Below are positions 1 through 13,118 of a stretch of 64,000 nucleotides of DNA, piece by piece. Source of the stretch: Echiichthys vipera (Eukaryota; Chordata; Actinopteri; Perciformes; Trachinidae); contig OY829661.1 of assembly GCA_963691815.1 (NCBI GenBank), positions 24,907,500 through 24,971,499 on the forward strand, given 5' to 3'. Numbering within the stretch: the stretch's first letter is position 1; each line of letters starts with the position of its first letter. A program made the position numbers and the translations under genes. The notes under the pieces were generated by a model. The model saw only the letters and a program-made list of their open reading frames with translations. It was not told where the DNA came from and made no database searches.

Positions 1-411
1 GTCTGTGATCCATACGGAAACAAAGCGACATTCCCACCAGCAAGTTTCAAAAGGACAGGACTGGAACCCTGCTATGACTCCCAAAATGATTGACGGGTCT
101 TTGCATTCACGGACTAATTAGTTATGCATTTTTTATGACGCTAATAGTTAAAGTTTTGTTCACATCAATGACGTCCATATGTTCTGTTGTGTTTTGTCAT
201 ATAGGCAGTTGAGAGGCACTTCTATGAGTCAAACTTGATTACATTAAGCAGTCAGAATGAATGCGGCAGTGACCTTTCGTCACAAGAGACAGTGGTTAAA
301 GAGTCGACTTTCCGCTTTAAAACATCCGTAAACATACTGCCCTGCCATCCATTCGAAATTCACACATGGAAATTACACTGAAAAGTACACTTTTATTTTG
401 AAATTATATTT

Positions 412-642
412 GTGGTGTGGTGGTTAGCACTGTCGCCTCACAGCGAGAGGGTTCCTGGTTCGGATCCGTGTGGAGTTTGCATGTTCTCCCTGTGTCTTCA
501 TGGGTTTTCTCCAGGTTCTCCAGTTTCCTCCGGCAATCCAAAGACATGCACGTGTTCGGTTCATGCCCTATGTCAGCTGGGATCGGCTCCAGCCCCCCGG
601 CGACCCCAACAGGGACAAGCGGTTGAAGAATATGAATGAATG
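412..642 (+). repeat. tRNA-derived SINE, family 1, copy 1 (internally deleted)
   Basis: The head resembles a Pol III promoter: an A-box-like GTGGTGTGGTGGTTAGCAC and a B-box-like GGTTCGGATCC. It is followed by the fish-wide body motif GTGGAGTTTGCATGTTCTCC (Mermaid-like) and the terminal GGGACAAGCGGTTGAAGAAT with a TGAATGAATG tail. The middle part (GATGACTCTAAA through the GACTGGCGTCCTG motif) is missing compared with the copies at 9856 and 10793. The family name is from memory and not verified. Confidence 0.8.
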
Positions 643-1569
643 TTGTTGTTTATCGTCTACACATGCATAAAACCCTGCAGTTGTTGTGTAACCCTCAATA
701 CTGACTAATATCACATTATCTTTATGCATTACCACATTCTCTCTTTCAAGTATTCAACAGATACGGTGTCCCCCTGTTTATAAAATAAATTGTTGGCATA
801 AGTCAGTTTTTAATGGCTGAACACAAACAGTTGGAAAGACTTTTAAACCAACGCTCAACTGTGGGTGTCTCAGAGCTTTCCCAGGCAGTTGCACTGCAGT
901 GTTTAGCCTGAAGAGAGCATAAAGTCTTTTTATTTGCACCTGACAGTCTAAATTCAGGTGGAAGTAGTCCAAGTCTAAATGCCTGAGGGCAGACACATAT
1001 CAGATATACTTTGAAATACCCTTTTCACAGATTTGTTTCATTTTTAGGAAGCTCCAAAGGCGTTATAATAATCTGTCCTTCTTCGAGGCCACTTTTATTG
1101 TATAAATCAGGATTATTGTTATCAAGGCGATCTAGCAGGGAGGGAGATATCTATGTACCCATAATCCATTTAAATTGTTTCAATTTAAACCTGCTGTTGA
1201 TAGTCTGGCGGGCTTTGTGCGTCTTGGCAAACTCTCACCCAATCATCTTCAGAGATTTCTACATCTAAGTCGCTGGGCCAAGCCAATCTATTTTTGTTTG
1301 AGGAAGTTTGTGCAAAAGTGAAACGTGGCCACGACCTTGACGGTAATCTGGTATGGCCTTTCCCAGTTTGGACAGGGGAAGTCTGAAGGGGGCTGTTTAA
1401 ATGTCACATTTTGTTTCTTACCTTGAAGCAGTTTCTTGCTGTGAGGAGGTGCTACGTCACAAGGTAGCTTGGCACACATGTCTAGGCTGAAAAGACACTT
1501 TAATGGAAAGTTTTATTTTGAAAAAGGTTCAACAAAGTAACTGCAGTCCTATCACTTCAGTCCAAATGA

Positions 1570-1648
<79 letters not shown>

Positions 1649-1660
1649 TGTGTGCGTGCG
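1570..1660. repeat. (TGCG)n microsatellite
   Basis: Roughly 22 near-perfect units of a CG-rich tetranucleotide, with one TGTG interruption near the 3' end. It is an alternating purine-pyrimidine tract with Z-DNA potential. Confidence 0.97.
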
Positions 1661-2608
1661 TTTTTCACTTGCTTCCAGACTGAAGCCAAAAAACCCTTTT
1701 AAACAAGAAGTGAAGAAGCATGAAGAAACCCGCAGTACAAAGGAGGGATGGGCATGAGTACTCGATTTGGATGTCAGTATTTGTTAAAGGTATAAAGCAG
1801 TGCAAAAAGAAAATCTGGTGACCCACTTTTTAAAAATATGACAAACCGTCACAATGAGCCTCATCTGCAAATTGTCAAAACAGCAAATTTGTGCATAGAT
1901 GAACATTCTGCACATGTCTCACTGCCGTTCCCTTATATTATATTGGATAGGTAAAACAGCCATTTGTAGAAGATATATCCTTGTAATAATATAAGCTTGA
2001 TGAATCCTTACTTCTTTTTATGCATGCGTTATTGATAACTTTGCCTAAATACATGTTAAACACTTTATAAATGAGACCAAGTAATGCATGTATGCAGAGT
2101 TAACATGCTCTCCTTTGTATCGCCTCTCATCAGTAAAAACATAAATGTGACATAATAGCCTGTGCATTCTCCTTTCTTTTAATCTCTTATCGAACTGTAA
2201 CATTAATTTGGCCACAGCCCATAAGGAACAGTTTAATTTAAGTAGTGAAATATAACACAGTGTATGGAAATGTACCTGTGACATCACACATCCCTCAATC
2301 TAACTTCACAGGCAGGATTGCAACCGGCAAAAACAAAGATATCAATAAAAAATTTAACAAATATAACTTGTGATTTTGTTTTTACCTTGGAAAACTAAAT
2401 AAACAAGAGCTACAATTTAGCATCTTAAATTCAAGATGAAAGAAAGCCCATATATTCTTCTCCAGCTGGCTGCATTGTTGCTTCTGCATTTCGGATTTAA
2501 TAAAACGATCACACAGACAAAATGTAGATCGGGGCTTTAAGACTCTGCAAAGATGACAATGGACTTCCTCCACAGCACAAAAAATACAGAAATGCACATA
2601 AAACTGCA

Positions 2609-2643
2609 GTGCGTGTGCGTGTGTGCGTGTGTGCGTGTGTGCG

Positions 2644-2677
<34 letters not shown>

Positions 2678-2695
2678 CATGCGCGTGTGTGTGTG
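2609..2695. repeat. (GT)n/(GTGTGC)n compound microsatellite
   Basis: GTGTGC units grade into a pure GT run and end in GCATGCGCGTGTGTGTG. Confidence 0.95.
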
Positions 2696-3303
2696 ATGAA
2701 TGATTCAGCTCTCACAAATGGAGCATCGGTGTACCACAAGTCTCCCCCATGCATTGTGGTCATCAAATAGGCAACTCCTCATGCATTCTTTAATGTGACT
2801 CCGGCTAACAGAGAGAATGGTAATCGTAAATAATGCAGAGACAAATCCAGCTCCCTTTACTATGACTAGCACTGGGAAGAAAATACCCACATCAAGAGTC
2901 GAGCGTGTTGCTGCACTTTTCTCTTTTTGTGACTTTAGGCATTGCTGAGAGGTTAAAGCCCCTTTTTTTTGTAACCAGTACTGTGAAATTTGGCTCAGAG
3001 AAGAAGCTCTAGCTCAGTTTGAGTTTAAGGAATTGAGGTCATGGTGCAGTGTGATCTGTTGAACCCTGTGTTATTCCGAGCCATATTTATTTTGGTCGTG
3101 ACATTTATTCGACTGTTTCATATCCCTGCAATTTGCAACGGATCCTGCTGCAAATGAGAAGCTTCCAACAGTTTCAGTAATTGCTGAGTTAACCTGATGC
3201 AAATGAAATGAGTTCCAACTTTGCATGCTGTTTTTAAGACATAAACGCTGTAAATCCCCTTATGTCGCCGCTCTCTCCGTGCTCTCAGAAGCAACTCTAG
3301 CAG

Positions 3304-3304
3304 T

Positions 3305-3337
<33 letters not shown>

Positions 3338-3339
3338 GG
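3304..3339. repeat. (GA)n microsatellite
   Basis: A GA run with CGA and GGGA interruptions. Confidence 0.9.
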
Positions 3340-4003
3340 AAGAAGTTTATCCGCATCTCGCTGTAACTAAGCCACCCGGGAGTTTACTGGGCTGCTGTGT
3401 AGGATGTTAATGAAAATCAGAGAATGCCATATTATCTGTCCCAGCAGTGATAGAGGCAATAATCTGTGCACTCTGTAAGTCTGACCACAGAGAATATATC
3501 ACAGTAAAACAGCTTAACTCTGCCTCGGTTTATTGGTGACAGGAGTCGAGATGGTCAAATCTTTTCACTTGGCTCCACTTTTTATAGACAGGGAGCAGTT
3601 TGGAATACAGATCACATGCGCTGTGATGTTAAAGTTATTACAGTATTGGCTTTGTTTAGGGCATGATGATCACATAATCCCTCTCCTTAAAGCCGGAAGT
3701 AAAATTAGAGTTCCCTTTTGCTCAGAAGTCAGTGTTTGTTTTGACTGAGGATGCAACGATATAAAGGCCCAACATCAGCTTGTCAGCAGATAAGATGATA
3801 TTCACTGCAGCGACTGGTGTTTACCTGATGCGTTGGATCAATTTTGCGACGGCTAAATGTTGTGTTGAAAGGTTAAAAAGGCTTTTTCATGTGAAAGAAC
3901 TAAAGAAGGTCACATTTCAGATCGTTTGTCTGATTGAATCTGTGCACATTAAAATAGTGTAATGAAGGGTTAGATGACTTTAAAACTCTTATTTTTTAAT
4001 ATT

Positions 4004-4318
4004 TGTTCCTGGTTCGAATCCCGGCTGGGGCCCTTCAGTGTGGAGTTTGCATGTTCTCCCCGTGTCTGCGTGGGTTTTCTCCGGGTTCTCCGGTTTCCTC
4101 CCACAGTCCAAAGACGTGCAGGTGTTCAGTTCATTGATGACTCTAAATCACCCGTAGGTGTGAATGGTTGTCCGTCTCTGTTCGTCTCTATGTGTCCTGT
4201 GATAGACTGGCGTCCTGTCCAGGGTGTGCCCCGCCTCTCACCCGATGTCAGCTGGGATCAGCTCCAGTCCTCCGCCACCCCGACAGGGACAAGCTGAAGA
4301 TAAATGAATGAATGAATG
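4004..4318 (+). repeat. tRNA-derived SINE, family 1, copy 2 (5'-truncated)
   Basis: The copy begins inside the head at the B-box-like GTTCCTGGTTCGAATCCC, so the A-box half is missing. It then carries the GTGGAGTTTGCATGTTCTCC body, the GATGACTCTAAATCACCC segment, the GATAGACTGGCGTCCTG segment and a GAATGAATGAATG tail. Confidence 0.85.
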
Positions 4319-5444
4319 TTTCCCTGCCACAAAAGGGGGAATAAATAAAAACAAAATGAACAAAACAAAAAATATCCATCCAATATATATCGCTCTGGCT
4401 CTAATGTTTGTGCATATAATGCAATTTTTGGACCCAGGAATACTCAATAGCATAATGAGAGCATTCAAATGTTGGATGTTGTACAGGGACAGATGTTAAA
4501 TCACTAACTGATAACCAACACTGACAAAAGGGGATACACATCTGGTATCAGCATTAGTAGGATATACGCAGAAGCGTGTCTCCTAGCAACGTTTATGATA
4601 AACGCCCGCCCACATGCCTAAAGCTTTGACACAGTTTCCACAAATATGTAAAAACAAAACGTTTTTATTGTCTATTGTCAAATGTAAAAAATGCACGATC
4701 GCTATAGTTTGGTTTAGATCTTTACAGAAAACGTTTTATTTTAAAGTTCAGTTTGAGTCTGTGCTAAAATCTAAACCCCCAGAGGATAAAGCTCATGGCC
4801 ATCATAATGAGTGTGTAATTAATGTAGCTCTAAGAGAACAATTAGGGTGCCATTAGGGAACATAACTGTGACAGAAAATTAAACTCTTTTTTTATTATTT
4901 AAAGATTTTATAGCCTCACAGAGTGACACTACTGTACACATACCAGGCTCAGTTCAACATGTATGTAGGTATCAACTGAAGCTCTAATTCATGAAATACT
5001 TTTATCCATTCTGACTGTCGGAGAAAACTGGAATGCATGTATTACACAACCTTCTTAAAATGACATTAACACGGGCACCCCGGTCGCTCTCTACCGGTTA
5101 ACAAAAGCGAAACTTCAATGTCCGAGTGCAAGTGAATACAGCATGAGATGCAAATGCAAATTAATGCATCTAATGATAATCTGTTATTTTATGCATTTTA
5201 AGTGTCTGATGATTTGAAAATAGGACAGGTTATTTATTTCTGATGCCATCTTTTAGTATTTCTATGCAATACTTTACCCTCCTTTACTGTGTGCCACATT
5301 AATGTTTTTTTTAGTGAATGATCTTTATTTGTTTTGGGTTTGTTTAGAAAATATTAATATATGTGATTGTTTTCACATAAATCAACACACAGCCTGTATG
5401 TATATTTCTTTCACCCTCTTGCCCCACCTCCGAATGCTCTAGAG

Positions 5445-5990
5445 CAGGGGTCTGCAACCTTCACTATCAAAGGAGCCATTTTGCCCCTTAAACCGGATAA
5501 AATTTGTCTGGAGCCGCAAAACATATTTGATGTCACAGCTTATAAAGGTTTATATAAAGTTACTGTTGACAATTTATTGGTATTATTACCTGACCTAAAA
5601 AATGTTGTTTGTTAACTTCTCACCACATATCAAGCACACAGGTAAGCAAAGCAAATGAATATGTCCATGCAACACTATTTTCCTACAAAGTTTTTTGGGG
5701 GATTTATCCGCGGCTAGCATAGCAGTGCAGGTCACAAACTCAAGATTAGCCCCCTGCAGGGAAAGGCGCTGGGCTGTAGACCTAGGATGTGACGCATATT
5801 TTAGTTACACGTAATATTTTTGGAAAAATCACATTGAACTCTAAGATAACAGTTTGTTCCCTTGTCCACTGTCTAAAAAAGACGTCATTTACACGTTGTT
5901 TATATCATTTTTTTGCAAAGCTACAGGGAGCCGCTTAAAAGGGGCTGAAGAGCCGCATACGGCCCAAGAGCCGCGGGTTGCAGACCCCTG
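5445..5990 (+). mobile_element. Non-autonomous hAT-like DNA transposon, copy 1
   Basis: It starts CAGGGGTCTGCAACCT and ends GGGTTGCAGACCCCTG, which are inverted termini of about 15 bp. The flanking 8-mers CTCTAGAG and ATCTAGAT share the central TCTAGA, consistent with a decayed 8-bp target-site duplication of the hAT superfamily. The interior (546 bp in all) has no transposase frame. A second copy lies in reverse orientation at 20693-21212. Confidence 0.85.
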
Positions 5991-7717
5991 ATCTAGATCT
6001 TCCCAGCTCTGGACGAATGAAGTGATTGTGGCTGCCTCTGTAAGGGGGAAAAGTTTAGTGGTACAGATCCAAAAAAACAAAACGATCTCCAGTAACTTTA
6101 GGAAAAAAACTGTTTTACAATCATTAGCCCCGCATTAACCGCCCAAGTATTCTTTACCAAGTGTAATTAATCATCAAGCCTCTCATCCAAAGTCATTTGA
6201 AGTACTTAAAATGTAATTATTCAGCGATGAACATAACATTTCCAGAGACGGTGCAGAGATAAACCAAGGACACAACAAGGGTTTTGCCACCCCCGCCTTT
6301 AGAATATGCTGCTGTCAAATTTGGAGAGCTCATTTGTTTAATGTGATTTCATGAAAGTCATTGTTGCATTGAGAAAAGGCCATACATGACTGAGGGAACG
6401 CTGGGAGAGGGTGGAGGAGGGTGGAGTGTGGAGGGGGGTGGGGAGCGCTTGTTAATGAAACTCAACCTTAATTGAATCAGATGGGACAAAACCTACTGCA
6501 ATGCTTTGTAATCGTCTTGATGTCACTTTCACTTCCCATTTAAATGATTGTAAATGTAGGTCATTACATTTGCTTTCAGAATAATTGAGTGTTTAGGTCT
6601 GATGCAGGGAGGCTTTGAAATGACTTGAAGTGGTCATACTTTTTTTGGGGGGGTGTCAAATTTAGGAGGATACCTCTCTTGCACACAAGCACAGATCGCT
6701 CCGGGCCTATTTTCTGTCTCAGCTCAACCTCTTCAAACAGCTCCAAGTTATCAGAAAAAAATGATGCATGGTTAATGGACCCCCTGCTGACCATTTGATG
6801 CTGCTTTCAACATATCACGAGTTTATTTCAGGGCTGGAAACGATCTGTTTCTAAACAAGACAAAAGTTAAGAGTGAAAACTTTCAAGAGGGCGAATCAGT
6901 TTTCAGTTTAAATCAGCAGCTGTTTAATGGTCAACACAGTGACCTTGACACCACCTAACCCCTCCACCAGCAGACTGCTGTAAGGCCTGGTCGGCTGGGT
7001 TAAGGTGTGGTTAGTTCAACACTGGTTGCTGCTATCTAAGTGGAACAAATTTGCCAATTAAGCAAATCCGTTTCCTGTCCTCCCCAGGCACTGGCTTATC
7101 AGGCTCATTTGAGTCTGTCCTGTCCCTGCCTTCTCATCAGCATGTGCATCTCTCTATCGCTTTACCCCGAGGGGGAAACTCCAGGACCGACACAGAATGC
7201 AAATCGCACTCTGGGTTTATACGCTTCCTACAGTGAACAGTGGAAGAGAGTAAAGGAGGGGCAGAGCGAGAGAGATGGATCAAAACAGCAACATGAGACA
7301 GGAAAACTAACCACAGTACAATATGATTATTTTAATTCACTTTAGCGTTAGTATTCCCTGAGATAAGGGCCCTGGAAAATGAAAACTCTGCATCAAAAAC
7401 ACTTCATATGTACTCTGCTCAGAGACACGAGAGGGGCAATTATGTGGTCAGTTACACTGAAGTAGAAAACAACTGAGATTGTTACACCTTTCTACTTCTG
7501 TTTACTTTGACTTCACTTTTACAGATCTATTTATAGTTCCACAATTAGTGGTGGGATGTAACTAAAGGCATGAATACAATTGCCATACTCACAGTAAGTC
7601 AAGTGTTGAGGTGTTGTACTTTACTTGAGTATTACCAATGTATGCTACTTTGTGCTTTGACTCAACAGTGCTGGTAGAGGTGTTCAGGTCTTTCCGTTAA
7701 GTCCCTCTAGTAACTAA

Positions 7718-8287
7718 GGGCGCACTCACACTGTCCTTCCGCACCGCGCCCCAGGCCCGTTTGTACTCACACTGCCTGGGCCTACGTCTTACATCACGCC
7801 GTAACACGTCACACACATTGATGACGTCATCTCAATGCGTCGCTTTGTTTACAAATCTTTCCATAGACCTCGGAGTTTTTGTGCGTCTTGTCGACTGTTT
7901 TTAAATATTTTCATCGACCAAATCTGCAGTAAACACTCCACCTCCACATCACACCAACGTGAACCTTACACCGCCATTGTCGTTGTTGTTGTTAAATGTC
8001 CGCGCATGGTCCCTCCTTCTTTTTTCTATGTCCGAACAGGCGCACATAAATTACGTCAGAACCGTCGTAGGCCTCGTGCTCGTGCTCGTGCTCGTACACG
8101 TGCGCGTGCTCGTGCTCGTACATGTGCAAACGGGCTTTACAAAAGCCCACCTCTCTCAGACGGGCCGTGGACGGCCAGCTGTCCGCAGTTATGCGCGGAG
8201 CGGGTACACTAACACTGGTCAAACGCACTAGGCTTTAGCTGAAAAGCCGGTTTTGGCCCGGTGCGGATGGACAGTGTGAGTGCGCCC
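7718..8287. mobile_element. PIF/Harbinger-like MITE flanked by TAA
   Basis: The termini GGGCGCACTCACACTGTCC and GGACAGTGTGAGTGCGCCC are perfect 19-bp inverted repeats. TAA lies directly outside each end, fitting the 3-bp target duplication of PIF/Harbinger elements. The 570-bp interior has no transposase frame, but it contains a CGTGCT-type minisatellite at about 8070-8125. The superfamily is inferred from target-site length and terminal sequence. Confidence 0.8.
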
Positions 8288-9855
8288 TAAAGCGGTTAAA
8301 TAAATGTAAAAAGTACAATATTAATACAAAGTGACGTAAAAAAAAATAGGATATACTTATGTTTAGTACAAATATCTCAAAATTGTACTTGAGTAGAATG
8401 TACTTTCAGTTATATTCCACTATTGTCCATCAATATATAAACCATATTAACTTTTACGGCCGCAACATTAGTGATGCATGACATTAATTCATAACTAATT
8501 AATTCATAACTAGTAATATGACTCTGAAACCTGCCATTCAAAATTTGGTACATTTACTGTTGGTACTACTGATATTTAAGTCAGATTATGAATGCAGGAC
8601 TTGTTTTTCTACCTTGCAGTATTTTTTCTTGTACTTAGTTTTTTACTCTACTTTCTTCTTTCACCTCTGTTCCCGATGACAAAGCTGGTAATGTCCGTAT
8701 TGGATTTCCACTTCTTTAAACAGGTGTTCACACTATTCTCCTGTTCCAAAATAGTGTTTTCCATAAACTTGCAGTGTCTAAAATGTGATACTGCAGTCTA
8801 AAAGAACATATTATTCTACTGGGGTGGTGGCAACCTACGCCCTTTATCCTCCTATGACTACAACACAGGCGATATTGAGAACAGAGACACAAGGAGTGTC
8901 AAAGACACGTAGCATCTTAAACACTTCGACAGTATTGCAGAAAGGACGAGTGAATGATCCTTGGTGAAGGGCAGATCGATACTGCCGTAATCAATACCTC
9001 AACACTCAAAACTCCAAACACAGCTCACTTGTTACTGATACCGACTAAAAAGGATTGATTAGGAATGTGTTGTCTTTTTAAGTGTGGTTTTGCAAAGTTC
9101 TGCCAGACATTAAATGCACTTAAACAGTGCATGTTTGTGCAACTGAACAGACTCGGGTGACACAAGAGTCCCAGAAGTACACACTACAGCTGTCTCTTTT
9201 TGTCAACATTACAGTTCGCTATTGATTTAGGTAGATCTGTACAATGGCCTATTTTTATTATATTTTGTCACAGTGATCTAAAGTGGCAATACATAACTCT
9301 TTTTCTGAACCCACGTTGTCAACAGTAGTGCATGACATCTTTTATACTTCATTCTTACCTTTCACAATAAAAGCCCTAGACATACTGTTTAAAAGTACAC
9401 AGCATCACTGCTTACAAGAGAGCATTTCGCTAAAGACAAGTCCACAAAAAAAAGGCTTACGTTAGCTATCACCAGGTAGCGTGAATGGCAGGCGGTGAAA
9501 CAACCGGAGTAACTGGAACTCTATATGCTACCTGGCAAATGAAGAAACAGCCCCATGGACAGAGGACGAGGGAGGGGGATTTTACAACAACAACAAAAAA
9601 GAGTTTCAAATTGGGATACAGAGTTGTTTTTTTGCGTTGGACATTAGCCAGGGTGCTAGCGTTGGCCATGTTGCTAATGATGAACAAGTAGCTAATGGAT
9701 GCAGTGCACTGTGCACTCCTGACTTGCTCAATCTTCTTGTTCATATGAAAATCAACGGAAAGAAAATATGTTAACTCTTTCTCTGTTGCGTTGTGTATAA
9801 ACAAATGCAGTGTGAAATCGTCCTTGCGTAAAAGTTTTTTTTTAAATTATTTTGG

Positions 9856-10178
9856 CATTCATTCATCTTCAACCGATTGTCCCTGTCGGGGTTGCAGGGA
9901 GCTGGAGCCGATCCCGCCTCACGCCCAGCTGACATTGGGCGTGAGGCGGGGTACACCCTGGACAGGACGCCAGTCTATCACAGGGCACATAGAGACGAAC
10001 AGAGACAGACAACCATTCACACCTACGGGCAATTTAGAGTCATCAATTAACCAAACACGTACACGTCTTTGGACTGTGGGAGGAAACCGGAGAACCTGGA
10101 GAAAACCCACGCAGACACAGGGAGAACATGCAAAAGCTGTGAGGCGACAGTGCTAACCACTACACCACCGTGTCGCCC
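9856..10178 (-). repeat. tRNA-derived SINE, family 1, copy 3
   Basis: A nearly full-length copy on the minus strand. Read on that strand it runs from GGGCGACACGGTGGTGTAGTG, through the Mermaid-like body and the GACTGGCGTCCTGTCC segment, to AACCGGTT-type terminal sequence with GAATGAATG. Part of the B-box region is deleted. It forms an inverted pair with the copy at 10793-11150. Confidence 0.85.
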
Positions 10179-10792
10179 TTATTATATGTAATTTTATAGT
10201 GCAGTAAAAGTAAAGTCTGGAAGGGTCCATGTAAATCGGTGTGAATTATCAGATACCCATTATGATGGTGCATGATTCACCTTTTTATTCATAGACATTA
10301 GACCGCCTTTTAAAGATGATTCTCCGCCATTAGCATGCACACATACAGGTCTACGAGTAACACAAAATTAATGCACACCAATGACATCGCACTGTCATTG
10401 CAAATGAGGGGAAAAAAACACTCCCCATTGCTTTAATACCTGATTAATGATGCAAAATAGGCAGTAGCTGCACATTTATCCAGCTCATTACTTTACTTGC
10501 TACATTGTGATGGAAATTAGATTTGTCATTGAAAGAAATGTTTATAATGTAATACAGTGAAGTACAAATTTCTTGCTGTAGGCAACGCATTTAGTTTTAT
10601 TTAGTGTTTCCTGGGGTGACATATTATCCACTAAATGTTGAAATATATTGAATTTACACAGTATAATGGTTAAATCTTGGTACCTGTCAAGTTTAATTTG
10701 GGCGCCGCTTTATAAAATATGCGCCCAATCTGAATACATGTCGGGAGAGAACAAAGGGTTTGGGGTTAATCTTCAATTCATTGAGTTCTCAG

Positions 10793-11150
10793 CGGCGACA
10801 CGGTGGTGTGGTGGTCAGCACTGTCGCCTCACAGCGAGATGGTTCCCGTTTCGAATCCCGGCTGGGGCCCTTCTGTGTGGAGTTTGCGTGTTCTCCCCGT
10901 GTCTGCGTGGGTTTTCTCCGGGTTCTCCGGTTTCCTCCCACAGTCAAACATGAAGGTGTTCGGTTCATTGATGACTCTAAAATCACCCATAGGTGTGAAT
11001 GGTTGTCTGTCTCTATGCGTCTCTATGTGTCCTGTGATAGACTGGCGTCCTGTCCAGGGTGTACCCCGCCTCACGCCCTATGTCTACTGGGATCGGCTCC
11101 AGCCCCCCGCGACCCCGACAGGGACAAGCGGTTGAAGATGATTGAATGAA
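10793..11150 (+). repeat. tRNA-derived SINE, family 1, copy 4 (full length)
   Basis: The most complete copy of the family here: CGGCGACACGGTGGTGTGG (A-box side), TTTCGAATCCCGGC (B-box side), GTGGAGTTTGCGTGTTCTCC, GATGACTCTAAAATCACCC, GATAGACTGGCGTCCTG, and GACAAGCGGTTGAAGATGA with a GAATGAAT tail. It works as the reference copy for the others. Confidence 0.88.
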
Positions 11151-12914
11151 TTCTCCGCATTATATTTCTTCATCAGTGTTGTTTATGGCCACCTGCAAAA
11201 ATATTGTTTCAGTGGATGATTTTTTCTCCCCTGAAACGAACAGAAGTGTATTTTCAAGTAATCTTCAAGTCGTTGAACAGAGTGTGCTGAAAAGATATAG
11301 CAATTTGTGCTTCAATTGATTCGCAGTGCTTGTACTGTGCTTGCAAAACTGACCTTAAAACACTGAACTTGTATAATTAAGTTTTTATCTAGTAGTTGGT
11401 CACCAGTAGCTTCATCCCCTTTTAATTAAATTGACCTTTTCACACATCATAACAACCCGTTCAGTTATTGTAATTCTAAAATAGTCTGCATTTTATTTAG
11501 AGTGAAGATGAGCAATAAAGCAATATAAGACTGCAGCTGCAGTATGTAATTTGTTGCTTGTATAACACGGACAGAAAACCTGTCAAAATGTCAGCTGGCA
11601 GTCCATTATTAGCCTGTATTACAGCTTCTAAAGGCCTCATCTGTCCCAATGGCAGTCGATTCACAGTCTCGCATTCTCTTTGTCTGCTTCTTCCCCTGCC
11701 ATATAAAAACCCTGCCGCTGTACCAGATCCCGCATTAACCCCTGCGTTTTCATAATTTCCGATCCCATGACCTCCCACACACACACCTGCGCACCTGTTC
11801 CACTGCTACATCAGCCCAGTAGCACAAACACAGTGCTACACAGTGGTCTCAATTCATTCCCCACCATATCATCTAGTGTGCTTCTGCTTTGGTGTTGGCA
11901 GCCATTTCCTGTGCCTGCCTGAGTTTTGCCTTTTACGCTATGACTCGTTAGCATGATCCCCTATTGCGGACATTATCGCGATCCGGACCCATGACCGGAT
12001 AAATGAATAAGAATTAATAATATTTTTCAGAGGGTTTTTTTGTTTGTTTGTTTGCATTAATTCCATTCAGGCCTAGATTCAAACTACTGGCAGGGTTGAC
12101 ACATGCCCATTTCTCTCTGTAGGAAAGGAAGAAAAAAGAGAAATAAATAAATAGAAAATTGGTCTGCTCAAAGCTCTGCTTGTATTTTTTCCAAAAAAAA
12201 AAACTTTTCATTCATTAAATTTGATCTTGTTTCCTTTTACTTGATATTTCGGGCTTAAATTCCGTTAGCGATTTGTTTTCCATACAATTTTAATGTATCT
12301 ATATGTTAGAACGTATTTATGTTACTACTAATGTTGTTGAATCAGTCGATAGACGTAGGGGTAGGCTGTAGGACGAGATTTAGACATTATGAGGTTCAGA
12401 CATTTGCTGGGAGGAAATTGTAGTAACTTGACCACTTTGCATTTGAATTGAATACCCCTGCCTTATCAGATAAACTGGCTTCATCTCCCCTGCCTGCCTG
12501 GTTTTATCTTTTGCCTGTCGACCTCAAGTAAACTTTTAATTTTACTCGCGTGCACACAGAATTGTGCTTTTGGGGTCAAAACCGTTTTTAAAGAGCCTTT
12601 ACATCGTCTCTCCGTGACGTCAGAGATGCCTTTCAGGGAGAATCTTTTCAAACACTGCAGACAATACACAGACGGTGTTTAATGTGACCCTGATAAAAAC
12701 AACAGAGCTCACCTCTGTCATCCTTTTGTGAAAGAGGCTGAGGTATTTGCGAAGAAGGGGATAAAGCACAAACCTCCTACTTGTCAAGGTTAATTTCCCT
12801 GCTTTCAGATACTAGACAGGGCCACAGTCAGTTAGGGAAGGCGAACTCCGCACAATCAGAGGAAGAACAAATGTGTATCAGACTTTTATCTATGTTTGTT
12901 AAAGAATGCAACCT

Positions 12915-12934
12915 AGACAGATAGATAGATAGAC

Positions 12935-12978
<44 letters not shown>

Positions 12979-13118
12979 GGATAGATGGATAGATAGATAT
13001 ATGGATAGATAGATTGATAGATAGATGGATAGATGGATAGATGGATAGATAGATAGATAGATATATGGATAGATAGATAGGTAGGTAGATAGATAGGTAG
13101 GTAGGTAGGTAGATAGAT
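12915..13118. repeat. (GATA)n / (GATG)n / (GTAG)n microsatellite
   Basis: About 200 bp of GATA units with GATG, TATATGGATA and GTAG variants. The copies at 12990-13020 and 13050-13085 share the same variant pattern, suggesting higher-order duplication inside the array. Confidence 0.95.

Noticed and set aside
10760..11149. Open frames of about 110-130 codons over 412-670, 3974-4297, 9919-10156, 10760-11149 and 44043-44489
   Set aside because: All are translations of SINE family 1 copies, which have recurrent open frames on both strands. The last runs into the real unc5d exon at 44432 but in a different frame.
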